A stretch of DNA of 64,000 nt from Crocosphaera sp. UHCC 0190 (GCF_034932065.1 NZ_JAYGHP010000005.1:124001-188000), one strand, 5' to 3'. Shown: positions 1 through 9,967, numbered from the stretch's first letter. A program made the numbers and translations. Notes: generated by a model not told the origin, from the sequence alone.

Positions 1-445
1 CCATTCCTTTTAACGCTGCTATTTCACCGGGATTTGCCGCTAAAATCTCTCGATAGGTAGCCGTCGCTCCTTCATAGTCTTGTAACTGTTGTTTCCCTTG
101 AGCTAATAATAAGCCATACTGAGGTTGTTGGGGGTTCAGTTGGGCCAATCGTTCTAAGGGAATGAGTGCAGCGGCCAAATCTCCCTGTCTTAGTCGTGCT
201 TCTAACAATCCACGCAGGGCATTATCATTATCAGGTTCTCTTTCTAAAACCAATTGATAGCCTAGGGCTTCATTCTCTAATTTAGCGGATTCTGTGGCAG
301 CTAAGGATAAATTCTCCCCTTGAGGTTGACTGGCTTGAACAATACTACTGACTAAGGGTAAAATGGAAAAAGAAATTAATGCTAAGAGCATTAACACTAA
401 AGCAGTATAAATCCAGCGGCGATGCTTGGTTTTAGAGATTTTCAT
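1..445 (-). CDS. TPR-repeat membrane-anchored protein, N-terminal part (cut by window edge)
   Basis: The reading frame opens at the ATG complementary to 443-445 and runs off the window, so only the first 148 residues are present. Residues 1-10 are basic and residues 11-30 are a single hydrophobic stretch, which suggests a membrane anchor or uncleaved signal. The rest is helical, with tetratricopeptide-like spacing (alternating LxxxR and AxxxY/L residues around 50-148). TPR proteins are scaffolds for protein-protein contacts; no partner can be named. It is divergent from the gene at 602. The call of TPR is by pattern, not by profile search. Confidence 0.7.
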   Translation of the reverse strand, partial: MKISKTKHRRWIYTALVLMLLALISFSILPLVSSIVQASQPQGENLSLAATESAKLENEALGYQLVLEREPDNDNALRGLLEARLRQGDLAAALIPLERLAQLNPQQPQYGLLLAQGKQQLQDYEGATATYREILAANPGEIAALKGM

Positions 446-601
446 AAAGAGATAATTAAGTGAAAGGGTTCGAGTGTTTTGTTAATTTGTTTGGTTTCCC
501 AAACCATACTAAACATTGATAGGGGGTAACAAAGGTTATTTTAACTTGTTAGAGTAAATATCATCTGAAGTCTATCGTTTGATTGCTGTTAGGGGTGTAA
601 T

Positions 602-1513
602 ATGCGTTTTTCTGTGAATCGACCATTCGAGTCACTTCATCTGATTGATCACTTATCATCAGGATTATCTAGTCAACCTACTCCAATTATGCCATCTCAG
701 ACTGACAAGGGCCTTCAGCATAATGTCCCGATTCCTCTCCCCAGTCATCCCAGACAGTATCGGGCCATTGGTTTAATTGAGGGTCAGTATCAACGTTCTG
801 AAGGGCAAATGACGCGAGGCCTACTGACAACAAAGGAGGGAACGACTATTGATGCGGTGATCCTTGGTAAAGTGATTAGTGTACTCAAAAAGCACGTCGA
901 TCTCGATCAACCTCACCTGTGGGTTGTTTACCCCCGTATTCGACTAACCAATGATCAACTCCAACTACAAATTGCCGGGGTTTGGGAACCGGAAACCTTG
1001 CAACCCTCGACCTATCAAACCCTAGACTCCCTCTCATCAACGGAAGCGTCCCTAACCTCTCCTACCATTCCTATCAAAAGCGGTTACTTTTCTATTCGCG
1101 GGGAAGTTGTCTATGTCTCTCCCCAGAAAAAGACTGTTATTATCAAAATTCGTCAATCTCCTAAGAGTCCTTCGGAAAAAACTAAGTTTTTTAAGTTAAA
1201 ACTCAAGGGGACACTTCCTGATAAGTCTGTGGGTCATTTTTGGGATTTACAAGTACAGTTAGAGCAAGATATCCTGATTCTCAAAACGGGGACAAATCTC
1301 GGCCATGTTCCGAAGAAAAAACCAGTTTTTCGGAATAATCACCGAAGTGTTTCCCAATTCCCTCCCCAAAAGCCTGTAATTTCTGGCGATCGCTCTCCAT
1401 CTTCCCTAAAAACCCCTTCCCCTCGTCTCACACCCCTTCCCAAACCTGTGAAGCATCACCAACCCAAACCTCAGCCAAATTCTCAGGATATCCTGGAAAG
1501 TGAGGGCTTTTAA
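602..1513 (+). CDS. conserved hypothetical protein with proline-rich basic tail
   Basis: 303 residues, no recognised domain. The ATG at 602 follows an AGGGG ribosome-binding-like stretch. Residues about 40-215 look globular, with alternating beta-type segments. Residues about 235-303 are low complexity, rich in Pro, Lys, Ser and Gln, and look disordered. There is no signal peptide or membrane segment. It is divergent from the TPR gene and convergent with the small gene at 1538. I do not recognise a function. Confidence 0.7.
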   Translation: MRFSVNRPFESLHLIDHLSSGLSSQPTPIMPSQTDKGLQHNVPIPLPSHPRQYRAIGLIEGQYQRSEGQMTRGLLTTKEGTTIDAVILGKVISVLKKHVDLDQPHLWVVYPRIRLTNDQLQLQIAGVWEPETLQPSTYQTLDSLSSTEASLTSPTIPIKSGYFSIRGEVVYVSPQKKTVIIKIRQSPKSPSEKTKFFKLKLKGTLPDKSVGHFWDLQVQLEQDILILKTGTNLGHVPKKKPVFRNNHRSVSQFPPQKPVISGDRSPSSLKTPSPRLTPLPKPVKHHQPKPQPNSQDILESEGF

Positions 1514-1537
1514 CGGGGAAAGCCCTCGTTCAAAGGG

Positions 1538-1735
1538 TTAATAAGCCAAGGTTTCTAAGGTTTCCCGAAGATATAACCGTACTTGTTGATCGAGGGATAA
1601 AATTTCTGGGGGAGTCTTCTGTCTGGCTTGCCATTGTTGAAATCCAGAACAATCAGCGATCGCCTGTTGAAGACTTTCCCAAACCTCCCGTTCTTCATCA
1701 GCCGGACGGTCAGGGGAAACGGTTAAGCTTGTCAT
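1538..1735 (-). CDS. small conserved hypothetical protein (65 aa)
   Basis: 65 residues, acidic and helical, with a short polar N-terminus. It carries no cysteine cluster, signal or transmembrane segment. It ends about 25 bases from the convergent gene at 602-1513. Codon use resembles its neighbours, and a HIP1 octamer lies inside it. The function is unknown; I accept it as a gene because the frame fills the gap and starts well. Confidence 0.6.
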   Translation of the reverse strand: MTSLTVSPDRPADEEREVWESLQQAIADCSGFQQWQARQKTPPEILSLDQQVRLYLRETLETLAY

Positions 1736-1826
1736 GGGCTTATCTCTATTCGTTTAACGTTACCTCCCTAAGCATAACCCAGATGCTTTTGACCCTGCTG
1801 ATATCTATGACACAATTAGGAAGAAA

Positions 1827-2453
1827 TTATGAAGTTTCTTCCTTGAGATTCTCTGATGGGGGCATTGTCGGGATTAAGAAGATTTTGTTAACCCGTAATC
1901 CTAGGATAGTGAAATCCTTGAGAATTTTTTCGAGATCATAGGGGGCAGTGTTTAACCACTGTTGTTGTGAGGTCAATAAAACCCCCACAACACTCACGGG
2001 AATTTGGATAAATAGGTTACTTAATAAAAAGGCGATCGCTGCGATTATCAGTCCTAAAATACGCCATTGAGGAAGCATTTGTGCTGTGATTGCACCAAGG
2101 GGGGCCCAATGATACAATTGCCATGCAATGCCTAATAATACTAAGGCGGCAATCGTATTAAAAATCTTATTTTTTCGCGTTTTCAACAGAGTTAAAATCT
2201 TGCGTTGGTCAGGGGTTAAGCTGTTGGGTTTAATGGCAACAATTAAGATACTAAAAATATCAAAAGGCCTTGTCCATTGCATCCACAAAATAGGCAGAAT
2301 CCCCACGGTTACTACTAACAATAATTCTAGCCAATAAAAAGGCAAAGGATCACCTACCGCTAGTCCTAACCCCATTACCAGTAATAATAAGGGAGCAACG
2401 GCTATCCCGGCCAAATGAATCCACAAAAAGGGTTCAAGACGAAAATTGTTCAT
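1827..2453 (-). CDS. multi-spanning membrane protein of the cyanobacterial low-complexity-tail type
   Basis: 208 residues from the ATG at 2453. A longer frame reaches 2549, but its extra 32 residues are polar and overlap the divergent gene, so I prefer the inner start, which begins just before a hydrophobic helix. Four or five transmembrane helices are visible (about residues 8-30, 36-52, 82-102, 118-140 and 140-165), with a hydrophilic loop in the middle. The N-terminal EPFLWIHLAG motif resembles a family annotated in cyanobacteria as low-complexity tail membrane protein. The biochemical role is unknown. Confidence 0.65.
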   Translation of the reverse strand: MNNFRLEPFLWIHLAGIAVAPLLLLVMGLGLAVGDPLPFYWLELLLVVTVGILPILWMQWTRPFDIFSILIVAIKPNSLTPDQRKILTLLKTRKNKIFNTIAALVLLGIAWQLYHWAPLGAITAQMLPQWRILGLIIAAIAFLLSNLFIQIPVSVVGVLLTSQQQWLNTAPYDLEKILKDFTILGLRVNKIFLIPTMPPSENLKEETS

Positions 2454-2534
2454 TGTTTTTTTTAACCCATAATTCTGTTTTCTTGGTAAGCTAAATTCTA
2501 GCGTTTTTTTATGAGTTATTTCTTTTAGATTAGC

Positions 2535-3074
2535 ATGAATTGCCCACAATTGTCTCCTCTATTAAGCTTTTGGCATTGCTCAAAAACAGGATTTTTTGAC
2601 CGTTGTCTATCATCGGTTGCTGCTTATCTGCCTTCTCTCAAAAAGCTTTTCAGAAGAGGCTTATTAATGACAGTTTTGTTAATTTTTTTAACGGCTTGTG
2701 GTACGGCAACTGCCCCCATTGAGTTTGCCCCTGATGGAGACATTATACAACAAGCCATCCGCTTACAACTCCGTCAGCGATTAAATCCTCTGAGTCAACA
2801 GTTAAATACGAAGCATCCTCAGTTAGAAATTGGTCAAATTAATGTTAAAAATCTTGAGTCAATTGTGGTTTCTGAATTGCCAACTTATCATCTGCAAGGA
2901 ACTTATAATTTGAAATTGATTTTACCCCGTCAACAAGTGAATCAGAAAAATAATCAATTTGAAATTTATCTTCAGCGACAAGCTGAGGGGAAAACCTGGC
3001 GACTCTTGAGTAAAGATAATCAAAAAGCTTCTGAAGAATTATCTTGGAAAAGCTACTTAATTACGGCTCAATAA
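2535..3074 (+). CDS. putative lipoprotein
   Basis: A hydrophobic segment ends in LTAC (lipobox, cysteine about residue 55 of the 179-residue frame), so the product should be a lipid-anchored envelope protein. The mature part is about 125 residues, polar, with alternating strand-like segments. The start is unsure. The ATG at 2667 has a good AGAAGAGG ribosome site but would leave no positive n-region; the longer frame from 2535 includes KK and RR just before the hydrophobic core. Function unknown. Confidence 0.65.
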   Translation: MNCPQLSPLLSFWHCSKTGFFDRCLSSVAAYLPSLKKLFRRGLLMTVLLIFLTACGTATAPIEFAPDGDIIQQAIRLQLRQRLNPLSQQLNTKHPQLEIGQINVKNLESIVVSELPTYHLQGTYNLKLILPRQQVNQKNNQFEIYLQRQAEGKTWRLLSKDNQKASEELSWKSYLITAQ

Positions 3075-3191
3075 TAATTCTAATTTAGATTAGAACTGAC
3101 ACAATATTTTGATAAATTGTGTTTTTTATAGGGGTAATTCATGAATTACCCCTATCAATAGGATTTGTAAGTAAGTCCTATCTTTATAAGT

Positions 3192-4073
3192 TTAATGACT
3201 CATCACCCAATCATGAATTAAACGGTTAACTTCATCAGGAATTTCATCATGGGGACAATGACCAGCTTCTAGATAATATTCGGTTAAATTAGGATAATAT
3301 TGGCGGTATTTTTCCCCTCGTTGTTTTGCATTCATCCAAGGATCACCGCTACCCCATAACATTAATAAAGGATGGGTTAATTGTTGTAATAAATTGTCTA
3401 CAGTTTCTCCTTGGGGTGTCTTGAAAACGGAGGCAAAAACTTGGACAGCACCCTCATCACAAGAGGGACGATAAATGTCTTCAACTAACTTATCTGTTAC
3501 TGCCTCTTGATTGAGATATACTTTTTTTAAGGTCTTGCGAATATTAGCCGGACGACGCATATATTGAAATAATAAATAGCTAGGGAAAGGATGGAGTAAA
3601 ACAGAACGAATTAACTTTTGAATAGGATTAGGTTTCTTGGGATTTTTACTATCACTAAATGGGCCAGCACTATTAAGTAAAATCAGTCCTTTAGCAGCAT
3701 TTGGACATTCTGCCGCCACACAAAGCGAAGCATAACCCCCTAAAGAATTACCTGCTAAAATGACAGGTTGACCAATTATTTCGGTGATAAAATCATTGAG
3801 TTGATCGCGCCAAAGATTACCACTATATTGTAAATTGGGTTTTGCAGAACGACCAAATCCTAATAAGTCAATGGCCCAAACTTCAAAGGTTTCTTGTAAT
3901 TGAGCAATATTTTTATCCCAATGATCTGTAGATGCACCAAAACCATGTATCAAGAGTAAAGGGGGACGTTGAGGCTGTTTAACCCCTGCTCGGACATAAT
4001 AGATATTATGTCCTTGCCATTGCCAATAATTTCCAGATACAGCAGAATTAGGGGAAATGGGAGCTATTTGCAT
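3192..4073 (-). CDS. alpha/beta hydrolase
   Basis: 293 residues of the alpha/beta hydrolase fold. Visible features are the oxyanion-hole HGFGAS motif (about 43-48), the nucleophile elbow GNSLGG with Ser110, an acidic residue near 243 (GSGDPW) and the catalytic His272 (EAGHCPH). A cap region lies around 140-215. The family includes esterases, epoxide hydrolases and chloroplast-like lipid hydrolases; the substrate cannot be read from sequence. It stands alone on the minus strand, followed by the glycosyltransferase-like gene. Confidence 0.85.
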   Translation of the reverse strand: MQIAPISPNSAVSGNYWQWQGHNIYYVRAGVKQPQRPPLLLIHGFGASTDHWDKNIAQLQETFEVWAIDLLGFGRSAKPNLQYSGNLWRDQLNDFITEIIGQPVILAGNSLGGYASLCVAAECPNAAKGLILLNSAGPFSDSKNPKKPNPIQKLIRSVLLHPFPSYLLFQYMRRPANIRKTLKKVYLNQEAVTDKLVEDIYRPSCDEGAVQVFASVFKTPQGETVDNLLQQLTHPLLMLWGSGDPWMNAKQRGEKYRQYYPNLTEYYLEAGHCPHDEIPDEVNRLIHDWVMSH

Positions 4074-4169
4074 GGCGATCGCAGTTTATGAAGTAATGTT
4101 AACTTCTTTCTAGTGTAACTCCCTTTTTGTCAATTGACATCCTAACGCCCTAATTCGCTAAATTTAAGT

Positions 4170-5840
4170 TTATCTAACCGAGTTTTCTGTAGAAAAATAG
4201 GGTTTTAATAAATTATGTGCTTTATAAACATAAAAGACATTAACAATAACTCCTCCTCGTTTAATTTCTACTGTACCAATTTCTTCAATACTGTCAAAAA
4301 ATGCGCTAAATTCGGCGGTTAATTCTGGCATTTCAGCAAACCGTTTCAAGGTGATATAAAGGGCATTTTTACCAACCCATTGCTCCGTATCCGGCCAAAA
4401 AGGAAACCCTCGTCTATCATAACTGAAACAAGTTACAGGAATTGGATTTAGGGGTTTAAGGGCTAAATCGATTAATCCTCCTAAATAATAGGCATTAGTA
4501 AACAGAAAATCAGCCTCTTTTAACGCCTTATAAAGAATGGGAGAGCTTGCCATTCCTTGTCTTAATTGTTTAACATCAATTAGTTCATTAGAGGGATCAT
4601 TATCTGAGGTAAAAACACCACCGAACAAAACATTTTGACTGGATTTTAAGAGAGTTCCTGTATTAAGATGAATTAAAAATAATAACAAAATAGTTGTAAT
4701 TATAATGGTGCTTCCTTTTAACCACCATTCCACCCAAAACTTTGAATATTTTTCCCATTTAGCTGCATATAATCCTAATAACAAAGTAGCTCCCCAATAA
4801 CCAGGAATAGGCCAAGTCACCAAAATTTGTTGTTTCCCACCTAAGATAATTAATCCTAATGTTAAGGGTAAAGATAACCAGAGAATAAATAATTGTTTTT
4901 CCCAGAAATAAGGTTTATTTGCACTATCTAAATCAATTTGACCATCTTTTCTTAAGGGTATGAATAATTGTAATAATAAACTTCGGAATAGAATCCACCA
5001 TAAGGGGAAGCCAATGGTCGGAAATAATAGTCCAATTCCTACCCCAAATACAGCTAACGAATTCAAAAGATTGTAGGAAGATTCTGGCACATTGGGAACC
5101 GGGAGAAAACGATTAAAAAATTGAAATTTAAAAGATATCCAATCATGATTAAAATTCCAGAATAAGAGAGGAAATAATGTTATAATAAATAAGATTAATC
5201 CTAATCCTGTCCAACGGGAAAATAAAGCACGACAATGAGGATAACTGGTTAAACAAAAGGCAACTAAAGAGAAACCTAAAACAAACCCATGATATTTACT
5301 TAAGCAAGCTAAACCGATTAAAATACCTAAAATACTAAGACGATAACTAGGAATATAAATTTGATTATCTACAGGAAAAAATTCAGAAACAGCACAATAT
5401 AAAGCTGCTGACCAAAAGAAGATTAAAGGACTATCAGGAAGGGTGACAATACCAAAACCAATTTGAAAAATGGGAATAATTGACGCAATAATTAAGGTAA
5501 TTTTAGCGGATTTAACATTGAACAATCTGGCACTGGTAAAGTATAATAATAATAAGCTACCTGTATATAAAAATACTGTGCCAATGCGTAGGGTAAAGGG
5601 GGAGGTAATACCTGTTAACCAAATACCAAACCCTGTAGTTAATGCGACGAAAACAGGATGATCAAAGTAACTCCAATCTAAATGTTGGGTGTAAAGATAA
5701 TAATAGCCTTCGTCATAGCCAGGAAGCAACCAAAAAGCAATGATAGAACGGAATATTAGACCAAACAGTAATATCCAAATTACTGAGGGTGGGAGTTTGG
5801 GGAACACGATTTTTGTCTTAGAAATAGGGATAATCAACAA
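4170..5840 (-). CDS. GT39/ArnT-like membrane glycosyltransferase
   Basis: 556 residues with about 10-12 hydrophobic helices and a soluble C-terminal region (about 400-556). The first large loop contains DEGYYYLYTQHLDWSYFDHP, the acidic Asp-Glu region typical of the PMT_2/ArnT superfamily. These enzymes move sugars from polyprenyl-phosphate donors to lipids or proteins on the far side of the membrane. There is no ATG at the 5' end; a TTG at 5840 or 5837 is the likely start, inside the 3' end of the antitoxin-like frame. The acceptor is unknown. Confidence 0.8.
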   Translation of the reverse strand: MLIIPISKTKIVFPKLPPSVIWILLFGLIFRSIIAFWLLPGYDEGYYYLYTQHLDWSYFDHPVFVALTTGFGIWLTGITSPFTLRIGTVFLYTGSLLLLYFTSARLFNVKSAKITLIIASIIPIFQIGFGIVTLPDSPLIFFWSAALYCAVSEFFPVDNQIYIPSYRLSILGILIGLACLSKYHGFVLGFSLVAFCLTSYPHCRALFSRWTGLGLILFIITLFPLLFWNFNHDWISFKFQFFNRFLPVPNVPESSYNLLNSLAVFGVGIGLLFPTIGFPLWWILFRSLLLQLFIPLRKDGQIDLDSANKPYFWEKQLFILWLSLPLTLGLIILGGKQQILVTWPIPGYWGATLLLGLYAAKWEKYSKFWVEWWLKGSTIIITTILLLFLIHLNTGTLLKSSQNVLFGGVFTSDNDPSNELIDVKQLRQGMASSPILYKALKEADFLFTNAYYLGGLIDLALKPLNPIPVTCFSYDRRGFPFWPDTEQWVGKNALYITLKRFAEMPELTAEFSAFFDSIEEIGTVEIKRGGVIVNVFYVYKAHNLLKPYFSTENSVR

Positions 5841-5988
5841 TATGTTGGTAAATGTTCAGCAGTAGTGTAACATTATCTTGCTTGGGCAGGATAGTTACGA
5901 TCAGCTTTGTGTTTGGTTCCAGTTCAAAAGGCTCGTCTAATAAAATTCGTTCACCATCAAAATGAGCGGATACTGATACGGTGTCCAT
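5818..5988 (-). pseudogene. DUF104/AF2212-like antitoxin relic
   Basis: 56 residues from the ATG at 5988. Residues 1-35 fit the cyanobacterial antitoxin type with an AHFDGERILLDEPFELEPNT core, normally 75-85 residues long and followed by a PIN-domain toxin gene. Here the frame loses family resemblance after about residue 36, stops early and overlaps the glycosyltransferase start. No PIN gene is present. I read it as a broken antitoxin whose partner has been lost. A longer frame to 6177 exists but runs through a palindromic repeat and into ndhD. Confidence 0.55.
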
Positions 5989-6101
5989 CGGATTTACCTG
6001 TCTATCCATCACCATCTCTATGAATCTATGTGGGGATATGTTAATCATACCCCATGTATAACTTGATGTATAAGATGTTCTGGCTTCTGACTTGGTGAAA
6101 A

Positions 6102-6118
6102 GGTGGGCATTGCCCACC
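6102..6118. terminator. palindrome GGTGGGCA-T-TGCCCACC after ndhD
   Basis: A perfect 8-bp stem with a single-base centre lies 7 bases past the ndhD stop. On the minus strand it is followed by TTTTC, so it can serve as the ndhD terminator. The same GTGGGCA type of palindrome is a common dispersed repeat in cyanobacterial genomes. Confidence 0.55.
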
Positions 6119-6124
6119 CTACAT

Positions 6125-7705
6125 CTACTTAATAGCGGGTGCTTTGAGTGGCATATTATAGGTTGAAGCAACTTCAACCTTTTCCACTAAACTTGGCACG
6201 GAATGTCTCAATCTTGCGGTTAATTGACTGGTGGTTGCATCATAAATCTGGGTCACAATCTTAGGATACAAACCAATGCCAATAATAGGAATTAGCAAAC
6301 AACCAATGATAAATACCTCTCTGGGTTCAGCATCAATGAGTTTTGTATGAGAAACTAACTCTTTGTTTTCTGGGCCATAAAGTATTTCTCGCAGCATTGA
6401 CAGTAAATAAATGGGCGTTAAGATCACACCTATTGCAGCTAAAAAGACAACAATCACTTTAAAAGTTGAATTATAAGCATCGCTGGTAGCAAAGCCCACA
6501 AATACCATTAATTCTGCGACAAAACCACTCATTCCGGGCAAGGCTAAAGAAGCCATGGAACAAGTTGTCCACATAGCAAATATCTTCTTCATTTTCTTGC
6601 CAATACCCCCCATTTCATCTAACATCAGGGTATGGGTACGGTCATAGGTAGCACCTACCATAAAGAAGAGACTCGCCCCAATTAAACCATGGGAGATCAT
6701 CTGTAACATCGCCCCACTTACACCAATCTCGGTAAAAGAAGCCATACCTATGAGAACAAAACCCATGTGAGAAATAGACGAATAGGCGATCTTTCGTTTG
6801 AGGTTTCGTTGAGCAAAAGACGTTAAAGCCGCATAAACAATATTCACCACCCCTAAAATTACCAACACAGGGGCAAAATAAGCGTGAGCATCGGGTAACA
6901 TCCCCGCATTCATCCGTAACAGGGCATAACCTCCCATTTTTAAGAGGATACCCGCCAGTAACATATGGGCCGGTGCTGTTGCTTCTCCATGAGCATCAGG
7001 CAACCAAGTATGCAGGGGAAAAATGGGCAATTTGACCCCATAGGCAATCAATAAACCCGCATAGAGGAATAATTGTAAATTAAGGGGAATTCCTTTGGCG
7101 GCGATCGCACTCATATCAAAGGTAACAGTATCCCCAAAAAAGGCCATGGTTAAGGCAGCAACCAGGATAAATAATGATCCCCCTGCGGTGTAGAGAATAA
7201 ACTTAGTTGCAGCGTAGAGACGACGTTTACCCCCCCAAATGGAAAGAATTAAATACACAGGGACTAATTCTAATTCCCACACCAGGAAGAACAGCAACAT
7301 ATCCTGTACGGCAAAAACGGCAATTTGTCCGCCGTACATTAACAGCATCAGGAAGTAAAAGAGTTTGGGTTTAAAGGTGACAGGCCAAGCAGCCATGGTG
7401 GCTAAAGTGGTGATAAACCCTGTTAATAAAATTAGGGGCATGGATAACCCATCAGCACCCACTGACCACTTTAAGTCGATTTGGGGAACCCAAGCATAAC
7501 TTTCCACTAATTGGAGATTGGGGTTACTGAGATCGTATCCTGTGTAAAAGGCATAGACAATAATGACAAAGTCGATCAATCCTACTGTCAGGGCATACCA
7601 TCTAACGGTTTTACCGTCCTTGTCAGGAATGATCGGGATGAACAAGGCGGCCACAATGGGGAAGAGAATAATGGTGGTTAACCAAGGAAAATTAGCAAGG
7701 TTCAT
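6125..7705 (-). CDS. ndhD: NAD(P)H-quinone oxidoreductase subunit 4 (NdhD)
   Basis: 526 residues, about 14 membrane helices, the usual length of cyanobacterial NdhD1/NdhD2. It is one of the antiporter-like, proton-pumping subunits of the thylakoid NDH-1 complex, which serves respiration and cyclic electron flow around photosystem I. Visible hallmarks are the conserved Glu-rich helix ([12 protein letters not shown]), the Lys/His helix with [10 protein letters not shown], and the KMGGYALLR region. The start ATG is at 7705. The sequence is of the D1/D2 class rather than the CO2-uptake D3/D4 class, but assigning D1 versus D2 needs a tree. It appears monocistronic. Confidence 0.92.
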   Translation of the reverse strand: MNLANFPWLTTIILFPIVAALFIPIIPDKDGKTVRWYALTVGLIDFVIIVYAFYTGYDLSNPNLQLVESYAWVPQIDLKWSVGADGLSMPLILLTGFITTLATMAAWPVTFKPKLFYFLMLLMYGGQIAVFAVQDMLLFFLVWELELVPVYLILSIWGGKRRLYAATKFILYTAGGSLFILVAALTMAFFGDTVTFDMSAIAAKGIPLNLQLFLYAGLLIAYGVKLPIFPLHTWLPDAHGEATAPAHMLLAGILLKMGGYALLRMNAGMLPDAHAYFAPVLVILGVVNIVYAALTSFAQRNLKRKIAYSSISHMGFVLIGMASFTEIGVSGAMLQMISHGLIGASLFFMVGATYDRTHTLMLDEMGGIGKKMKKIFAMWTTCSMASLALPGMSGFVAELMVFVGFATSDAYNSTFKVIVVFLAAIGVILTPIYLLSMLREILYGPENKELVSHTKLIDAEPREVFIIGCLLIPIIGIGLYPKIVTQIYDATTSQLTARLRHSVPSLVEKVEVASTYNMPLKAPAIK

Positions 7706-8323
7706 TGGAAATTTCTTCTAAAGTTCATCAATAAGTTGGCGTTTGACATGGACTAGGGATCAGGGTTTAGGAGTTTGAAGCTTGGTGGATACCCGTTTAA
7801 TTTGGCAATTTGGGGGAGATCGCCCTACCACAAACAATCTAGCAACATTTTTGAGGAGAGACTATTTTGACAATCTTAAGTTTAAGGTTTTAGTCTGTGA
7901 CAATTTACAAAGTGTCACAATTACTGTGGGGATTAAGTATTTCGACTGATAGATTATTCTTGTGTGTGAGGAGTAAGAGTGATATGCAAAAGCCTTTGGA
8001 GTCGAAACACGGCAAGACGCCCGAAGGCTTTTCATTTTTATCTCATTTTGGTTAATAGAAATAATCGACAATTAACAATAAGTCATTGGCAATTGATTAT
8101 CAAAAACGACACAACAACAACTGTCCTCAAAGGAGCCACTCCTTTAAGAAATCCTTTGTTATGATGTCCGAAGACTTAAATGGAACTTAGCCTAAGCGTA
8201 ATCAGTCGTGACGCGAATAGGGGTAGCCAAATTGGTCAAGCCTCCCAGGTAATCCGATCTGGTGAGGGGATATCTTGATAATTTTCCCATTATACATACC
8301 TGTAAAACCTGAGGTCAGTTTAT
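7706..8323. other. 618-base gap between ndhD and the Tic22-like gene
   Basis: It holds the divergent promoters of ndhD and the Tic22-like gene. One hairpin is visible: 9-base arms AAAAGCCTT at 7988-7996 and AAGGCTTTT at 8024-8032, followed by CATTTTTA on the plus strand. Small frames here (for example 7979-8164) lack coding character. The region 8165-8290 is slightly GC-richer, but I can assign nothing to it. Confidence 0.4.
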
Positions 8324-9085
8324 ATGAAATCTTTGATCCGTTGGAGTGCTACTTTAGGGTTAGTGGGAAGTACGCTCTTAACTTCTTGGTTGGGTCATCT
8401 TCCCAAAGCCCTGGCCTTGCCTGAAGCAGATGTTCTGAAAGTCCTGCAAATTCCTGTGTTTACGATCACCACAGCAGACGGTGGCCCACTTATTGCGACT
8501 TTGGCCGATAACCAAAAAGTTACCCAAGTCTTTATGAGTCAACAAGATGCGGATACTTTTTTAGGGAAACTCAAAGAAGCTCAGCCAGATTTAGCCAAAC
8601 AAGTCAAGGTTCAGCCTGTTTCTTTGGGTCAAGTCTATCAATTAGCGATCGCCAGTAGTAAAGAAGCAGAACAGTTAAAGTTTGCTTATATTCCGATGCA
8701 AAGTGCCGTTGACTCTGCGAAAACAGTCTTGAGTGAGAGTGGACAAGAGTATAAGGGGGGTGTTCCTTTGTTCATTTTACGAGGGGGCCCGGAACAAGCG
8801 ATGTTAACTATTCAACAAAATAATCAAGAAGTGATTCCTTTCTTCTTTGAAAAAGCTCAAATCCAAGCCATTGCTGATCAGTTGAAGAAGGATCAACCTG
8901 ATCTTGCTGCTACTATGAAAATAGAGGTAATTCCCCTAGAAAATTTGATTGCAGCATTACATCAAAAGGATGATGCAATGCTTAAGCAAATTCAACTGAT
9001 TCCCTCCCAGGAAACAATTAAATTTATTCAACAATCTATGCAATCTCAACAGGGACAATCTCAGCCCACTACCCCTAAAAAATAG
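8324..9085 (+). CDS. Tic22-like periplasmic/thylakoid protein
   Basis: 253 residues. Residues 1-32 form a signal peptide (basic start, hydrophobic core, cleavage near ALALP). The mature part has two Tic22-type halves, each with an IPVF/VPLF strand, a QQDAD or EKAQIQA helix and an IPLEN/QPVSL segment. Cyanobacterial Tic22 is a soluble envelope or thylakoid-lumen chaperone-like protein linked to outer-membrane biogenesis and is related to the chloroplast import factor. It is monocistronic, with its own terminator. The C-terminal 20 residues are Gln/Ser-rich. Confidence 0.85.
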   Translation: MKSLIRWSATLGLVGSTLLTSWLGHLPKALALPEADVLKVLQIPVFTITTADGGPLIATLADNQKVTQVFMSQQDADTFLGKLKEAQPDLAKQVKVQPVSLGQVYQLAIASSKEAEQLKFAYIPMQSAVDSAKTVLSESGQEYKGGVPLFILRGGPEQAMLTIQQNNQEVIPFFFEKAQIQAIADQLKKDQPDLAATMKIEVIPLENLIAALHQKDDAMLKQIQLIPSQETIKFIQQSMQSQQGQSQPTTPKK

Positions 9086-9127
9086 TCGGTTGCTGTTAAG
9101 ATCTAAGAAGAGTATTGCCTCAATTGT

Positions 9128-9160
9128 AGCTAAGGTCGTTTCGCCTTAGCTTTCTTTTTT
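9128..9160 (+). terminator. Rho-independent terminator of the Tic22-like gene
   Basis: An 8-bp perfect stem (AGCTAAGG at 9128-9135 with CCTTAGCT at 9144-9151) and an 8-base loop are followed by TTCTTTTTT. It lies 43 bases after the stop of the plus-strand gene. Confidence 0.85.
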
Positions 9161-9433
9161 GCAGCCACAAACCCTATCCGTGGGGGTGATCTCGTGAACA
9201 ATCTGTTAGATCAACCCTCCCCTAAAATCAATTATGAATAAGTATTAATTTTTATAACATATTGTTGACTTTCAAGGAATAATGTTAATAGTTCTCCGTA
9301 AAATCCTTTAGAATTGAGTTATTAGATGCTGACATTTTGACCTTAATTTGAAAACTTGTCCCTAAACAAAATACATTTTTTCCCTAAATTTAAGCCAAAA
9401 ATAAGCGCATAAGCTCATTAGGAGGGCGCAGTG

Positions 9434-9964
9434 ATGAAAGAGAGAGAATTATTTACTCACTACCTCAAAAATCAACGAAATTTTCAAGAAGAAAACCTAC
9501 ATCAAGCTAACCTAGAAGGACTCAATTTGCAGCGCATTGATCTAACCCGTGCGGACTTGAGTGGGGCTAATTTAAAAGAAACCGATTTAAGTGGTGCTTG
9601 TCTCGCTCAAGCCAATTTAACCGATGCTGATCTGAGTTACTCTCATTTAGTCGGTGCTAATCTCACGGAAATTAACCTCATTGGGGCCGACTTAACAGGG
9701 GCAGATTTAGCGGGAGTTAACTTAACCCATGCTGATCTCCGCTGTGCTAATTTGCAGAATGCCAATCTTACCAGAGCCAACCTGAAAGAAGTTAACTTAG
9801 ATGGGGCTGACTTAAGGGGTGCAAACCTTTGCCATGCGGTTATTGTTAACACCGATTTAAGCGTGGCCGATACCACAGATGCCCATTTAAAAGGTAGTCA
9901 ACAGTGTGAGTTAGAACAACCCCTATCAACCCATTCTGCTAATTGGGTGAGTTGGTCAGGCTGA
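9434..9964 (+). CDS. pentapeptide-repeat protein
   Basis: 176 residues; the ATG at 9434 sits 8 bases after AGGAGG (a GTG lies just upstream at 9431). Residues about 20-155 are a run of A(D/N)LXX pentapeptides, which fold as a right-handed quadrilateral beta helix. Such proteins are common in cyanobacteria, in cytosol or lumen; few have known roles. There is no signal peptide or second domain. It is convergent with pdxH, only 3 bases apart. The antisense frame at 9643-9876 is a by-product of the repeats. Confidence 0.88.
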   Translation: MKERELFTHYLKNQRNFQEENLHQANLEGLNLQRIDLTRADLSGANLKETDLSGACLAQANLTDADLSYSHLVGANLTEINLIGADLTGADLAGVNLTHADLRCANLQNANLTRANLKEVNLDGADLRGANLCHAVIVNTDLSVADTTDAHLKGSQQCELEQPLSTHSANWVSWSG

Positions 9965-9967
9965 GAT

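Noticed and set aside
7958-7980. Minus-strand ACTCCTCACAC, the core of the cyanobacterial small RNA Yfr1.
   Set aside because: No terminator hairpin follows on the minus strand and the flanking stem does not fit the Yfr1 layout; taken as chance.
9643-9876. 77-codon minus-strand frame opposite the pentapeptide-repeat gene.
   Set aside because: It mirrors the repeat codons on the other strand and has no ribosome site.
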